From: Gramella sp. MAR_2010_147
Lineage (GTDB): Bacteria; Bacteroidota; Bacteroidia; Flavobacteriales; Flavobacteriaceae
DNA length: 64,000 bases
NCBI RefSeq assembly: GCF_900105135.1
Contig: NZ_LT629741.1
Location: 186,001 to 250,000 of the forward strand
Direction: 5' to 3'
Within the stretch, counting starts at the first letter, position 1. Every line of letters begins with the position of its first letter. The position numbers and the translations under genes are program-made. The notes under the pieces are model-generated. The model did no database searches. It worked only from the letters and a program-made list of their open reading frames with translations, and was not told where the DNA came from. Positions 1 through 8,165 of this stretch are shown one piece after another.

Positions 1-1
1 T

Positions 2-1672
2 TTGGGGAGTTTTGGCCTTAATAGAATAGCGGCAGATGTAAATACGCCACTGGACGATGAGGGTGATGTTGCACTAAGGGTGAACACAGCCTATCAAACA
101 CAAAATTCATTTCAGGATGCCGGGTTTTCAAAATCACTGTTTATAGCTCCATCTTTGAAGTATAAGGTGAATGATAAACTTTCATTTCTTATAAATACTG
201 AATTTTTCGACGGGGAATCTACCAATCCAACTATGCTTTTTGTAGACAGGGGGGCGCCGTTAACCGTTACCAATATTGATGAACTCAATTATAATGCCAG
301 CAGGTCTTACACTAGCAATGATCTAACTCTGGAGAATCCTACCTATAGCCTCCAGGGACAGATGAATTATGAACTTTCAGATCACTGGACCTCACAAACC
401 GTTATTTCACGGGGGAGCGCAAAATCAAAGGGCTACTACTCTTATTTATATGAATCGACAAGATTTTTTGAAGGTCTGGATGAGGGTATTGTGCTTTCTA
501 GGTTTATGAATAATCAAAACTCCACCACGCTCACTACAGATTTTCAACAAAATTTTATTGGTGATTTTGAGCTCTTCGGAATGAGGAATCGAATGGTCGC
601 CGGTCTCGATTATTTCCAAAGGGAAGTGATAGATAATGGTACCGGATATATAGGAAATGGGAATGTTTATATAGGAAATGCCAGTTTGCAAAACGTAAAT
701 GAAAATGTTTTCGGAATTACAGAAGAAGCTAATTATATCACTGATGGAGACAGCGGAATCCTTTCTACCGCTGCTGTTGATGGATTGCTGGAAAACACAG
801 ATCGTAATAATAGTACAACCAAAGAGGATATCTACAGCGCTTACATCTCTAATGTTTTAAATATTACACCTGCCTTATCGGCTATGGCGAGTTTACGTAT
901 AGATCAATTTGAAAATGATAGCAACAGCCAGACAACTTTTTCTCCAAAATTCGGAGTGGTTTATCAACCAATGATCGATAAGCTCTCGGTTTTTGCTAAT
1001 TATATGGATGGCTTCAGTAACGTGGCTCCTTCTGAAGCAATAAATCAGGAGACCGGTGAAACCAGGAGAATTACATTTGATCCCGAGCACGCCACGCAGT
1101 TTGAAATTGGGACAAAGCTTAATTTTTTCAATGATAAACTTTTTGCCACCTTAAGCTATTATGATATTCAGGTTGAAAATATTGTTTTGGGCAGTGGGTT
1201 TGAAGTGACCCAGGATGGTACACAGTACAGTCGTGGATTTGAAGCCAGGATTACCGTAAGCCCCGTTGAGGGATTAAATCTTGTAGCTGGTTTTAGCCAT
1301 AATGATAGTGAAGTAACCGAAGCTTTGGCAAATGATGACTTTCTCGGAAAAAGACCAGAATCAGCAGGACCTGAAAATCTCGCTAACCTTTGGGCCAGCT
1401 ATAGATTTAGTTCTGGTGTGGCTGAAGGGTTTGGCGTTGGATTTGGCGGAAATTATGCCAGTGAAAATATGATCTTTAACAGGAATACCGCCGGCACGTT
1501 TACTTTACCTGCATATACGGTTTTGAACGCTGCTGTTTTTTATGATGTAGACAAATTTTCAATCAATTTAAAGCTGAATAATCTTACTAATGAAGATTAT
1601 TTTAATGGATGGTCTACCATTAATCCGCAAGCACCAAGGAATTTTGCAGCTGCTTTAACCTATAAATTTTAA
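2..1672 (+). CDS. TonB-dependent siderophore receptor, 3' part
   Basis: Partial gene entering from the left edge; about 556 residues of the C-terminal part are present and end with the terminal aromatic signature YKF typical of outer-membrane beta-barrels. Alternating hydrophobic strands, the siderophore-receptor style ending (NLKLNNLTNEDYFNG, then NPQAPRNF) and the region SVFANYMDGFSN match the FhuE/FecA-like barrel of TonB-dependent receptors. It would import a ferric siderophore across the outer membrane using TonB energy. The plug domain and TonB box lie outside the window. The following gene encodes a PepSY membrane protein, a common partner of siderophore receptors, which supports an iron-uptake role. 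The exact ligand cannot be read from the sequence. Confidence 0.88.
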   Translation: MGSFGLNRIAADVNTPLDDEGDVALRVNTAYQTQNSFQDAGFSKSLFIAPSLKYKVNDKLSFLINTEFFDGESTNPTMLFVDRGAPLTVTNIDELNYNASRSYTSNDLTLENPTYSLQGQMNYELSDHWTSQTVISRGSAKSKGYYSYLYESTRFFEGLDEGIVLSRFMNNQNSTTLTTDFQQNFIGDFELFGMRNRMVAGLDYFQREVIDNGTGYIGNGNVYIGNASLQNVNENVFGITEEANYITDGDSGILSTAAVDGLLENTDRNNSTTKEDIYSAYISNVLNITPALSAMASLRIDQFENDSNSQTTFSPKFGVVYQPMIDKLSVFANYMDGFSNVAPSEAINQETGETRRITFDPEHATQFEIGTKLNFFNDKLFATLSYYDIQVENIVLGSGFEVTQDGTQYSRGFEARITVSPVEGLNLVAGFSHNDSEVTEALANDDFLGKRPESAGPENLANLWASYRFSSGVAEGFGVGFGGNYASENMIFNRNTAGTFTLPAYTVLNAAVFYDVDKFSINLKLNNLTNEDYFNGWSTINPQAPRNFAAALTYKF

Positions 1673-1842
1673 TACAGAATTAGCTGTAACTTCTTAGAAA
1701 GTAGTTTGCCAAACGGAGCGCAGTAAAACTTTGTTTGAAAATAACTAAATAAAAATCCGCTACGCTCCAATTATCAGGTTAGTTGACTTAGGAGACAATG
1801 TCTTTACCAAAACAATACTTTTTAGAAGGTCACTTATTAGAT

Positions 1843-2964
1843 ATGAAGAAAAAGAAAAAAAATAACACTTTAAGAAAGTGGGCTGGAAGGCTTCATCTCT
1901 GGCTTGGACTTATTACAGGAATTATTGTATTTATTGTTGCCATCACTGGTTGTATCTATGTTTTTCATGATGAAATAAAAGATACAATCTATGACTATAG
2001 GTTTGTAGAAGAGAGGAACGAGGTATTTATTGCGCCATCCAGGATCAAGGAGATTGTACAGGAAAGATATCCAGGTGCTACTGATGATTTTGTACTTTAT
2101 ACGGGAAAAGACAGACCGGTTGCGGTATATGGTCTGCATGAGGAAACTCCTTATTATTTTTACCTGGATCCCTACACCGGGGAATTTTTATATGCACAGG
2201 ATTTTACAGAAGATTTCTTTGAAATCATTAAGTCGCTACATATGTACCTTTTATTACCTCAGGAGATCGGCAGGCAGATAGTAGGCGCTTCTACGCTTTT
2301 ATTTATTTTAATGATGATCACAGGGGTTATTTTATGGTGGCCAAAAAAATTAAAGAACCTGAAGAAAAGCCTGAAAATGAAATGGAATGCCCGCTGGAGA
2401 AGAGTTAATTATGATCTTCATAATATTAGTGGATTCTATCTGCATATTCTGGCAATAATTGTCGCCATAACCGGATTGTATTTTTCATATGACTGGATGA
2501 AAACAGCTATCTATTTCACAGGAAATCTTGGAGAAGATGTGGAAAGTGACCATCATATTGAAGATATCATCCAAAAACCAAGAATTTCAGAAAGTCCTAT
2601 AGATATTGCATTCTATGAAACAATTAAACTGGCTCCTGATAATGATATGTATTTTGTTTGGACGGAGGGAGATCACCATCCTGTGGTAACCGGGGTATAT
2701 CCAGAATCTCTGGATTTTGACCATCAGTCTAACTATTATTTTCATCCACAGACGGCTGAATTACTTCAGAAACAAGCGTATGAAACTAAAAGTACAGGAC
2801 TTAAATTACAGGAAATGAGTTATGGAATACATACAGGACAATATTTTGGAATGCCTGGAAAGGTCGTGGCATTTATATTGAGCTTGTTCGTAGCTTCTTT
2901 ACCAGTAACAGGATTTATAGTGTGGTGGGGAAGAAAAAACCGGATGAAGCATCTCACCCGGTAA
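1843..2964 (+). CDS. PepSY-associated TM-helix protein (putative ferric-siderophore reductase type)
   Basis: Inner-membrane protein of about 373 residues with the layout of the PepSY_TM family: a basic N-terminus, a first helix (LHLWLGLITGIIVFIVAITG), an extracytoplasmic PepSY-like segment, two middle helices around LLFILMMITGVILWWPKK and ILAIIVAITGLYF, and a last helix near FILSLFVASLPVTGFIVWWG. Histidines in or near the helices (LHLWLG, DLHNISGFYLH, GIHTG) could bind haem, as proposed for this family. I prefer the ATG at 1843, which begins with a lysine run; an in-frame ATG at 1798 would add 15 residues. It lies about 170 bases after the siderophore receptor on the same strand, which fits periplasmic or cytoplasmic iron reduction or release. 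The reductase role is inference. Confidence 0.85.
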   Translation: MKKKKKNNTLRKWAGRLHLWLGLITGIIVFIVAITGCIYVFHDEIKDTIYDYRFVEERNEVFIAPSRIKEIVQERYPGATDDFVLYTGKDRPVAVYGLHEETPYYFYLDPYTGEFLYAQDFTEDFFEIIKSLHMYLLLPQEIGRQIVGASTLLFILMMITGVILWWPKKLKNLKKSLKMKWNARWRRVNYDLHNISGFYLHILAIIVAITGLYFSYDWMKTAIYFTGNLGEDVESDHHIEDIIQKPRISESPIDIAFYETIKLAPDNDMYFVWTEGDHHPVVTGVYPESLDFDHQSNYYFHPQTAELLQKQAYETKSTGLKLQEMSYGIHTGQYFGMPGKVVAFILSLFVASLPVTGFIVWWGRKNRMKHLTR

Positions 2965-2972
2965 TTTTTATT

Positions 2973-3329
2973 TTAAAATAAGATAGCATCCACAATTCCA
3001 CCAATAATTGCAATTAAAACAGCAAGCCATAGTGATGGCCAGAAACCATCAGTTTTAAAATCTGAAGATAATTTATCTGCAATTTCAATAATGAGCGCGT
3101 AAGCAATAACCCTTGTTACAAATCCAATTCCCAGGAAATAGAAAATACCTAAAGTCGCGATATTAAGAATGGCAGTTAACAACCAGCTCAAAAGAAAACT
3201 TAAAACACCAATAATTAGTGCTACGATAATGGCAGATTTAAATCCGCTTAAATGTACTTTACTAAGAAATTTTGCCGCAATTAGTAGAACAATAGCGTCA
3301 ATTAAAATATGAATTAGCCACTGAATCAT
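2973..3329 (-). CDS. Small membrane protein, phage-holin-like family (PF04020 type)
   Basis: A 118-residue, very hydrophobic protein with three to four predicted membrane helices (LIHILIDAIVLLIAAKFL, SAIIVALIIGVLSFLLSWLL, LGIFYFLGIGFVTRVIAYAL, LWLAVLIAIIGGIVDAILF). Size and helix pattern resemble the widespread PF04020 group (YvlD-like), named after a mycobacteriophage holin but found in many bacteria outside prophages. No phage genes surround it, so a lysis role should not be assumed. It is convergent with the PepSY gene, with only 8 bases between the two stop codons. Function unknown. Confidence 0.7.
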   Translation of the reverse strand: MIQWLIHILIDAIVLLIAAKFLSKVHLSGFKSAIIVALIIGVLSFLLSWLLTAILNIATLGIFYFLGIGFVTRVIAYALIIEIADKLSSDFKTDGFWPSLWLAVLIAIIGGIVDAILF

Positions 3330-3501
3330 ATAATTTGATTTTAGAAATTAGTAGTACTCTAATATAGAAAAAAGCTTTGAAAATTTTTGGATACAGTTTT
3401 TCGGGAACTGTTATAAACCTGTGTTTTAATACTCAGCTAAGTATTACAAAGGCTGAAAGAGTACATGTAGGTATTATGCAAATGAGGATGGAAAGAAAAA
3501 A

Positions 3502-4131
3502 TTAAAGACGTGCCTGGAGCGTTCGGGGTTTTTTCTTTAATAACACTTCCCACAAGGCTTTTAGATTGGCGAGTTTTTCCCTTTGTTTAAGTCTGTATTC
3601 TGTTTGATAAGCTCTTTGGTCTGCTGCAAAACCTCTATAGTCAAATCCAAGATTTTTAGCGATAAATAAAGCTCTTGGGAGATGAAATTTTTGCGTTACC
3701 ACAATGGCACTCTCTACTTCAAATAGTTTTCCAGCTCGATACATGCTATCGTACGTATCAAGCCCGGCGTGATCTGAGATAATCAAACTTTTATCTATAC
3801 CATTCTCTTCAAGATAACCCACCATTGCCGCTACTTCGTTATAATCATCACTCCTATGGTCTCCTGTTACCAGGAAATTATTCACCTTGTTTTTTTTATA
3901 TAATCTTATGGCTGTATCTACTCGATCCTGTAAGATCGGGGATAATTTTCCATCTGCATGTACACTGGCACCAAGAATAATTACGGTTTTAGCGGGTGGT
4001 ACATTAGAAATATTACTGTAAATAAGTCCGGCAGTTTGCCTCTGGAAGATAGCTTCAATTCCAAGAATTACAAAAATGATTAGTACCAGACCAATAACAA
4101 AGGACAGGATTATTTTTTTTAGTCGATTCAT
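3502..4131 (-). CDS. SanA/YdcF-like DUF218 protein
   Basis: A 209-residue protein with one N-terminal membrane anchor (about residues 7-27) followed by a DUF218 domain. The family signatures are visible: VIILGASVHADGKLSP (strand and loop), ILQDRVDTAIRLY, LVTGDHRSDDYNE, and AGLDTYDSMYRA followed by VVTQKFHLPRALFIAK. E. coli SanA, its closest well-known relative, affects envelope permeability and vancomycin resistance; the biochemical activity of the family is not settled. The gene is alone on its strand, divergent from the nitroreductase gene, with 126 bases between the two starts. Confidence 0.82.
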   Translation of the reverse strand: MNRLKKIILSFVIGLVLIIFVILGIEAIFQRQTAGLIYSNISNVPPAKTVIILGASVHADGKLSPILQDRVDTAIRLYKKNKVNNFLVTGDHRSDDYNEVAAMVGYLEENGIDKSLIISDHAGLDTYDSMYRAGKLFEVESAIVVTQKFHLPRALFIAKNLGFDYRGFAADQRAYQTEYRLKQREKLANLKALWEVLLKKKPRTLQARL

Positions 4132-4226
4132 TAATGAATGATGAATTGAGTATCGAAGATAGCCATAATAATTGGATGTATCAGATTAATTTATGCGCTA
4201 ACGCCAGTGTTACCTTCTACATTGTG

Positions 4227-4234
4227 TACATTTG
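4227..4234 (+). promoter_or_regulatory. Candidate -7 promoter box for nitroreductase
   Basis: TACATTTG matches the Bacteroidetes -7 consensus TAnnTTTG exactly and lies 23 bases upstream of the nitroreductase ATG, a normal leader length. No strong -33 TTTG was seen at the usual distance. Confidence 0.5.
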
Positions 4235-4257
4235 TAAAATATTATTTTATTTAAGTT

Positions 4258-4890
4258 ATGAGTAATATAAAAGCTTTGAACTGGCGCTACGCGACCAAGA
4301 AATTTGATAATTCCAGAATCCTTTCTGAAGAAAAGGTAAAGGTCCTGAAACAGGCCTTTAATTTAACAGCAACCTCTTATGGATTGCAACCTTTAAAGAT
4401 GCTCATCATCTCTAATAAAGATACTCAAAGGAAACTACGAGAATTCTCGATGAACCAGCAGCAGGTAGATACAGCATCTCATGTAATGGTAATTTGTATT
4501 GAAGATAGAGTAGATGAAGAGTTTATCACCAATTACTTCAAAAGGGTAAAACATGTAAGGGAAACTCCAGAGGAGATTCTCAAACCCTTTCATGATTTTC
4601 TTATAGATGATTTCAAAACTAAGGAGGTAGAAGAGATCGAGGCCTGGGCAATTAATCAGGCATATCTGGCTTTGGGAACACTGTTAACTGTTTGTGCTGC
4701 GGAAGAGATTGATGCCTGCCCAATGGAAGGTTTTGAACCAGAGAAATATGATGAATTTCTAAATCTTCATGACAAAAACTTAAGATCGGTGCTGGTTTTA
4801 CCAGTTGGATACCGCTCTGCAGATGATGACTTTTCAAAATTTAAAAAAGTAAGAAGGCCTATCGATGAGGTGATAATTGAAATGGACTAG
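4258..4890 (+). CDS. NAD(P)H-dependent nitroreductase (NfsB-like)
   Basis: A 210-residue FMN-dependent oxidoreductase of the nitroreductase fold. The N-terminal NWRYATKKFD is the classic start of this family (the R-x-A-x-K-x-FD region binds FMN phosphate), followed by TSYGLQPLKMLIISN, the conserved NAD(P)H/FMN strand, and a late ALGTLLTVCAAEEIDACPMEGFE segment forming the dimer and flavin site. Such enzymes reduce nitroaromatics or quinones in the cytosol; the physiological substrate is not evident. The last 4 bases overlap the convergent ribBA stop codon. It appears to be a single-gene transcript with its own promoter. Confidence 0.9.
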   Translation: MSNIKALNWRYATKKFDNSRILSEEKVKVLKQAFNLTATSYGLQPLKMLIISNKDTQRKLREFSMNQQQVDTASHVMVICIEDRVDEEFITNYFKRVKHVRETPEEILKPFHDFLIDDFKTKEVEEIEAWAINQAYLALGTLLTVCAAEEIDACPMEGFEPEKYDEFLNLHDKNLRSVLVLPVGYRSADDDFSKFKKVRRPIDEVIIEMD

Positions 4891-6035
4891 TAACTTACGT
4901 ATTCAGTAATTTCAAGACCATAACCTATCATTCCTACACGTTTGGTCTGTTGCGTATTAGAAAGCAACCTAATTTTATGTATTTCAAGATCATGTAGGAT
5001 CTGGGCGCCAATTCCAAAGTCCTTATTGTCCATTTTTACCGGAGGAGCTTTGATCTCACCTTTTTTCTGACTCTCTTTCAATTCTGTAAGTCTGCTTAAA
5101 AGATTGGGAGACTGATTTGCCGGGTTAATAAAGACAATAGCACCGCGCCCTTCATCATTAATTGCCTTAAACATTCCGTCAAGCTTCTTATCAACATTGT
5201 TAGTTAGTGTTCCAAGAATATCATTATTTACACGAGTGGAGTTTACCCTCACCATGATCTCCTCATTCTGCTTCCAGGTGCCTTTGGTAAGCGCGATATG
5301 CACCTGAGAATTTGTAGTTTGTTTATAAGCTCTTAATCTAAATTTCCCATACCTGGTATCCAGTTCAAAATCTTCTTTTTTATCAATTAAAGAATCATGT
5401 TGCATCCTGTAGGCTACAAGATCTTCAATAGAGACTATTTTGAGGTCAAATTTTTTGGCTACTTCCATAAGCTGAGGTAAGCGGGCCATGGTACCATCTT
5501 CGTTCATGATCTCCACGATCACTCCTGCCGGCTGAAAACCTGCGAGCCTGGCAAAGTCTATAGCGGCTTCCGTATGCCCGGTACGTCTCAGTACTCCACC
5601 TTCTTTCGCTTTAAGAGGAAAAATATGACCAGGTCTGTTCAGGTCCTGTGGTTTAATATCGGGATCAATTAGTGCTTCTACTGTTTTTGCTCTATCAGAA
5701 GCAGAGATACCTGTTGTGACCCCTTTTCCATTTAGATCAATGGAAATTGTAAATGCAGTTTCCATAGGGTCGGTATTATTACCAACCATCATTTCAAGCT
5801 TTAGCTCGTTGCACCTGGCTTCAGTAAGTGGTGCGCAGATAAGTCCGCGACCATGGGTAGCCATAAAATTGATCATTTCAGGAGTGACCTTTTCAGCAGC
5901 AGCTAAAAAATCACCTTCATTTTCACGATCAATATCGTCTACTACAATAATTACCTTACCGGCACGAATATCATCAATAGCCTCCTGAATACTGTCCAGT
6001 TTTATTGAATATTGATTGTTCTCCACCTGAGCCAT
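4887..6035 (-). CDS. ribB: 3,4-dihydroxy-2-butanone-4-phosphate synthase with degenerate GTP cyclohydrolase II domain
   Basis: Riboflavin pathway enzyme of 382 residues. Residues about 10-210 form a complete RibB domain (VVDDIDRENEGD, FMATHGRGLICAPL, RPGHIFPLKA, RTGHTEAAIDF), which converts ribulose-5-phosphate to the four-carbon precursor. The rest has the GTP cyclohydrolase II fold (EGRGAIVFI, IGAQILHDLEIHKIRLLSN). However, the zinc site, normally three cysteines in the stretch HSECLTGD...CDCG, reads NSTRVNND...NNVD here, with no cysteine, so this domain is very probably inactive. A separate RibA would be needed elsewhere in the genome. It is the last gene of the minus-strand run ftsK-lolA-lptF/G-ribB, 29 bases after the permease gene. 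Confidence 0.92.
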   Translation of the reverse strand: MAQVENNQYSIKLDSIQEAIDDIRAGKVIIVVDDIDRENEGDFLAAAEKVTPEMINFMATHGRGLICAPLTEARCNELKLEMMVGNNTDPMETAFTISIDLNGKGVTTGISASDRAKTVEALIDPDIKPQDLNRPGHIFPLKAKEGGVLRRTGHTEAAIDFARLAGFQPAGVIVEIMNEDGTMARLPQLMEVAKKFDLKIVSIEDLVAYRMQHDSLIDKKEDFELDTRYGKFRLRAYKQTTNSQVHIALTKGTWKQNEEIMVRVNSTRVNNDILGTLTNNVDKKLDGMFKAINDEGRGAIVFINPANQSPNLLSRLTELKESQKKGEIKAPPVKMDNKDFGIGAQILHDLEIHKIRLLSNTQQTKRVGMIGYGLEITEYVSY

Positions 6036-6064
6036 AACATCTGTTTTTGTGGCTGCAAAGATAT

Positions 6065-7513
6065 TTATTCTGTTTTACTTTTGTCCTTGAAAAGACCGGC
6101 TTTTTTGAAGAGTTTTTTGAAAGGCTCCAGGATGTTGTCAAATACAAATAGTCCCTGATCTGTAGTGGCTCTATAGGTTAAATAAATTCCCAATGGCAAC
6201 ATGATGAAGGTGGAAAGCCATGTGGCCACGAAAGCGGGTACACTTCCATCTTCAGCGGAGTTCTTGGCAAATATTCCAATAAAGTGATAGGTTAAGAATA
6301 GAAGTATTGCGACCACAATTGGAAGACCTATACCTCCTTTCCTTATGATTGCACCTAGTGGTGCACCCACAAAGAATAAAACTATACAGGCAATAGAGAG
6401 CGCATATTTCTCATGCAGCGCAATCTCAAATTTATTCACCTGCTGTACACTTTTTTTAAATTCCTGTTTTTTCATTGCCAGATGTGCCAGCGCTGAATTT
6501 ACTGTTCCCAAAGCAAGATTTGAGATTTGGGCACCATCATAGGTGTCGTATAAAGATAAAAGGCCATCCTCAAAAGCCACCACGGTATCTTTTGCTTTAT
6601 AATTAATTTTAAGATTTTTCACCCCGGTACGGTTATACATAGATTCTTTAAACTCTGCCATCTTATTATTGTAAGAAACAGAGAATGAATCTATACTCTC
6701 ATCCAACTCTGAAATTTTAAGCATTCCGTGTGTTGAACTATAACTTTCATCTTCAAGGTTCACATTATTAAAATCGGAAAGATCTATGTTGATCACATAC
6801 TCATCAAAATAGCTTTTTGTGAACGGCTTATTTTTTCGCTTTTCGTAATCACTGGGCTTAATCTCGTCGTAATAGTTTCCTTCTTTTAGAATAAGCGACA
6901 GTACATCAGATTCTGTACTGCCCACTAATTCTCCTTCTTTAGCTTTGATTACCGTAGTGTTCCCACCGGTTTGTTTCTTTTGGTGGATGATCACATCGGT
7001 TAAATACTGATCATTTTCCCCGGTTTTATCCTCAACTTTGATATTAAAAGCACCAATATCATTAAAAATACCTTCAGAAATTGCCATGGCAGGTTTTAAC
7101 TGTGCGATGTTTTTCCGAAGGTTGATTGATTTGAATTCGGCAGCGGGAATTACATTGTTTGCAAAGAAAAATGCGACAAAACTTATAAATACGATAAAGA
7201 CGGTAAGACTTCTCATGGCTCTACCAAGCGAAATCCCTGAAGATTTCATCGCGGCAAACTCATAATTTTCGGCAAAGGAGCCGAAAGTCATGATGGAAGT
7301 GAGCAGGATCGTGAGCGGCAATACCAGCGGTACCAGTTTTGGTGAAAAATACAAAAGGAACTTTAAGATCACTTCTGCATCAAGGTCTTTACCAGCAAGT
7401 TCACCTATGTACAGCCAGATCGTCTGGAGTACAAAGATGAACATGAGAATTATAAAGACCGTAAAAAAAGTTTTTAAAAAACTTATTAGTATGTACCGGT
7501 CAAGTATCTTCAA
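6065..7513 (-). CDS. LptF/LptG family lipopolysaccharide export permease
   Basis: A 482-residue YjgP/YjgQ-family permease. The N-terminal MKILDRYILISFLKTF is the typical LptF/G start, followed by membrane helices, a large periplasmic beta-jellyroll-type region (about residues 120-350), and three C-terminal helices (IACIVLFFVGAPLGAIIRKGG is the family hallmark near helix 4). In the Lpt machine two such permeases pair with the LptB ATPase to lift LPS from the inner membrane toward LptC/A/D. Bacteroidetes often have a single-gene or scattered arrangement, so I cannot say whether this is the F or G subunit. It starts one base after lolA ends, implying co-transcription with it. Confidence 0.9.
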   Translation of the reverse strand: MKILDRYILISFLKTFFTVFIILMFIFVLQTIWLYIGELAGKDLDAEVILKFLLYFSPKLVPLVLPLTILLTSIMTFGSFAENYEFAAMKSSGISLGRAMRSLTVFIVFISFVAFFFANNVIPAAEFKSINLRKNIAQLKPAMAISEGIFNDIGAFNIKVEDKTGENDQYLTDVIIHQKKQTGGNTTVIKAKEGELVGSTESDVLSLILKEGNYYDEIKPSDYEKRKNKPFTKSYFDEYVINIDLSDFNNVNLEDESYSSTHGMLKISELDESIDSFSVSYNNKMAEFKESMYNRTGVKNLKINYKAKDTVVAFEDGLLSLYDTYDGAQISNLALGTVNSALAHLAMKKQEFKKSVQQVNKFEIALHEKYALSIACIVLFFVGAPLGAIIRKGGIGLPIVVAILLFLTYHFIGIFAKNSAEDGSVPAFVATWLSTFIMLPLGIYLTYRATTDQGLFVFDNILEPFKKLFKKAGLFKDKSKTE

Positions 7514-7514
7514 T

Positions 7515-8156
7515 TTAGTCTAATCTATTGATGTAAAAATCGCTGTATTTATCTTCGTTAAAGGTAAACAGGTTTTTAGCCAAAGGCTGGTCTGTTTTAA
7601 AACTTTTTACCGTAATAGTCACTTTTGTGCCATTTTCCTGAGTTTGTATCAGGTTGTAGATATGTTTTGTCTGGCTGTCTATTCCCAGTAAAATATTCTT
7701 GATCTCAGCATTGCTGTCTTTTGGAGTAAGTTTTACATATTGAATTTCGCGTCCCTTGATATTTTGAGCGATATCCATTTCATAATTATACCCGTCCTCA
7801 TAAAAGCTAAACATTTTTGAAGGAGTAATACTATTGTTATCTTCTTCAACATAGTTAGAGATGTTGATCTCCTCATCTTCAGGAATGATGGTATAGATCT
7901 TTTTCCCGTCGAAAAGCTGGGTGGTACCCATGAGGTTCAAAACATACTTTTCACCTTCAATACTCACATCACCACGTGTTTCCTGACTAACATTTTCAGC
8001 TGTGTTTTCCAGCCCGTACTTAAATTCTATCACCATATTTTTATAGGCTTTTACCTTAGAAGAAACAGAATTAAGCAATTTTTCGGCTTTTTGTGAACTT
8101 TGAGCCTGTACATTCATAGACATGATTGCAGCCAGGATAAATACTAATTTTTTCAT
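7515..8156 (-). CDS. lolA: Outer membrane lipoprotein carrier LolA
   Basis: A 213-residue periplasmic protein with a cleavable signal peptide (MKKLVFILAAIMSMNVQAQ) and the LolA-like fold: LLNSVSSKVKAYKNMVIEF, then alternating strands such as VSIEGEKYVLNLMGTTQLFDGKKIYTI broken by short turns. LolA carries lipoproteins from the LolCDE complex to the outer membrane. Placement between ftsK and an Lpt permease is a recurrent Bacteroidetes arrangement and suits an envelope-biogenesis operon. Spacing is 9 bases to ftsK upstream and 1 base to the permease downstream. Confidence 0.88.
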   Translation of the reverse strand: MKKLVFILAAIMSMNVQAQSSQKAEKLLNSVSSKVKAYKNMVIEFKYGLENTAENVSQETRGDVSIEGEKYVLNLMGTTQLFDGKKIYTIIPEDEEINISNYVEEDNNSITPSKMFSFYEDGYNYEMDIAQNIKGREIQYVKLTPKDSNAEIKNILLGIDSQTKHIYNLIQTQENGTKVTITVKSFKTDQPLAKNLFTFNEDKYSDFYINRLD

Positions 8157-8165
8157 TTTGAATTT

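Noticed and set aside
1715..1768. Possible inverted repeat GGAGCG...CGCTCC between the TonB receptor and the PepSY gene, with a TCCGCTACG string also seen near 39436
   Set aside because: Arms are only 6 bp with a 42-base loop, and the shared 9-mer is too short to call a repeat family from this window.
2973..3329. Protein named phage holin family
   Set aside because: No phage structural, lysis or integrase genes are nearby; the family name is historical, so no prophage is claimed.
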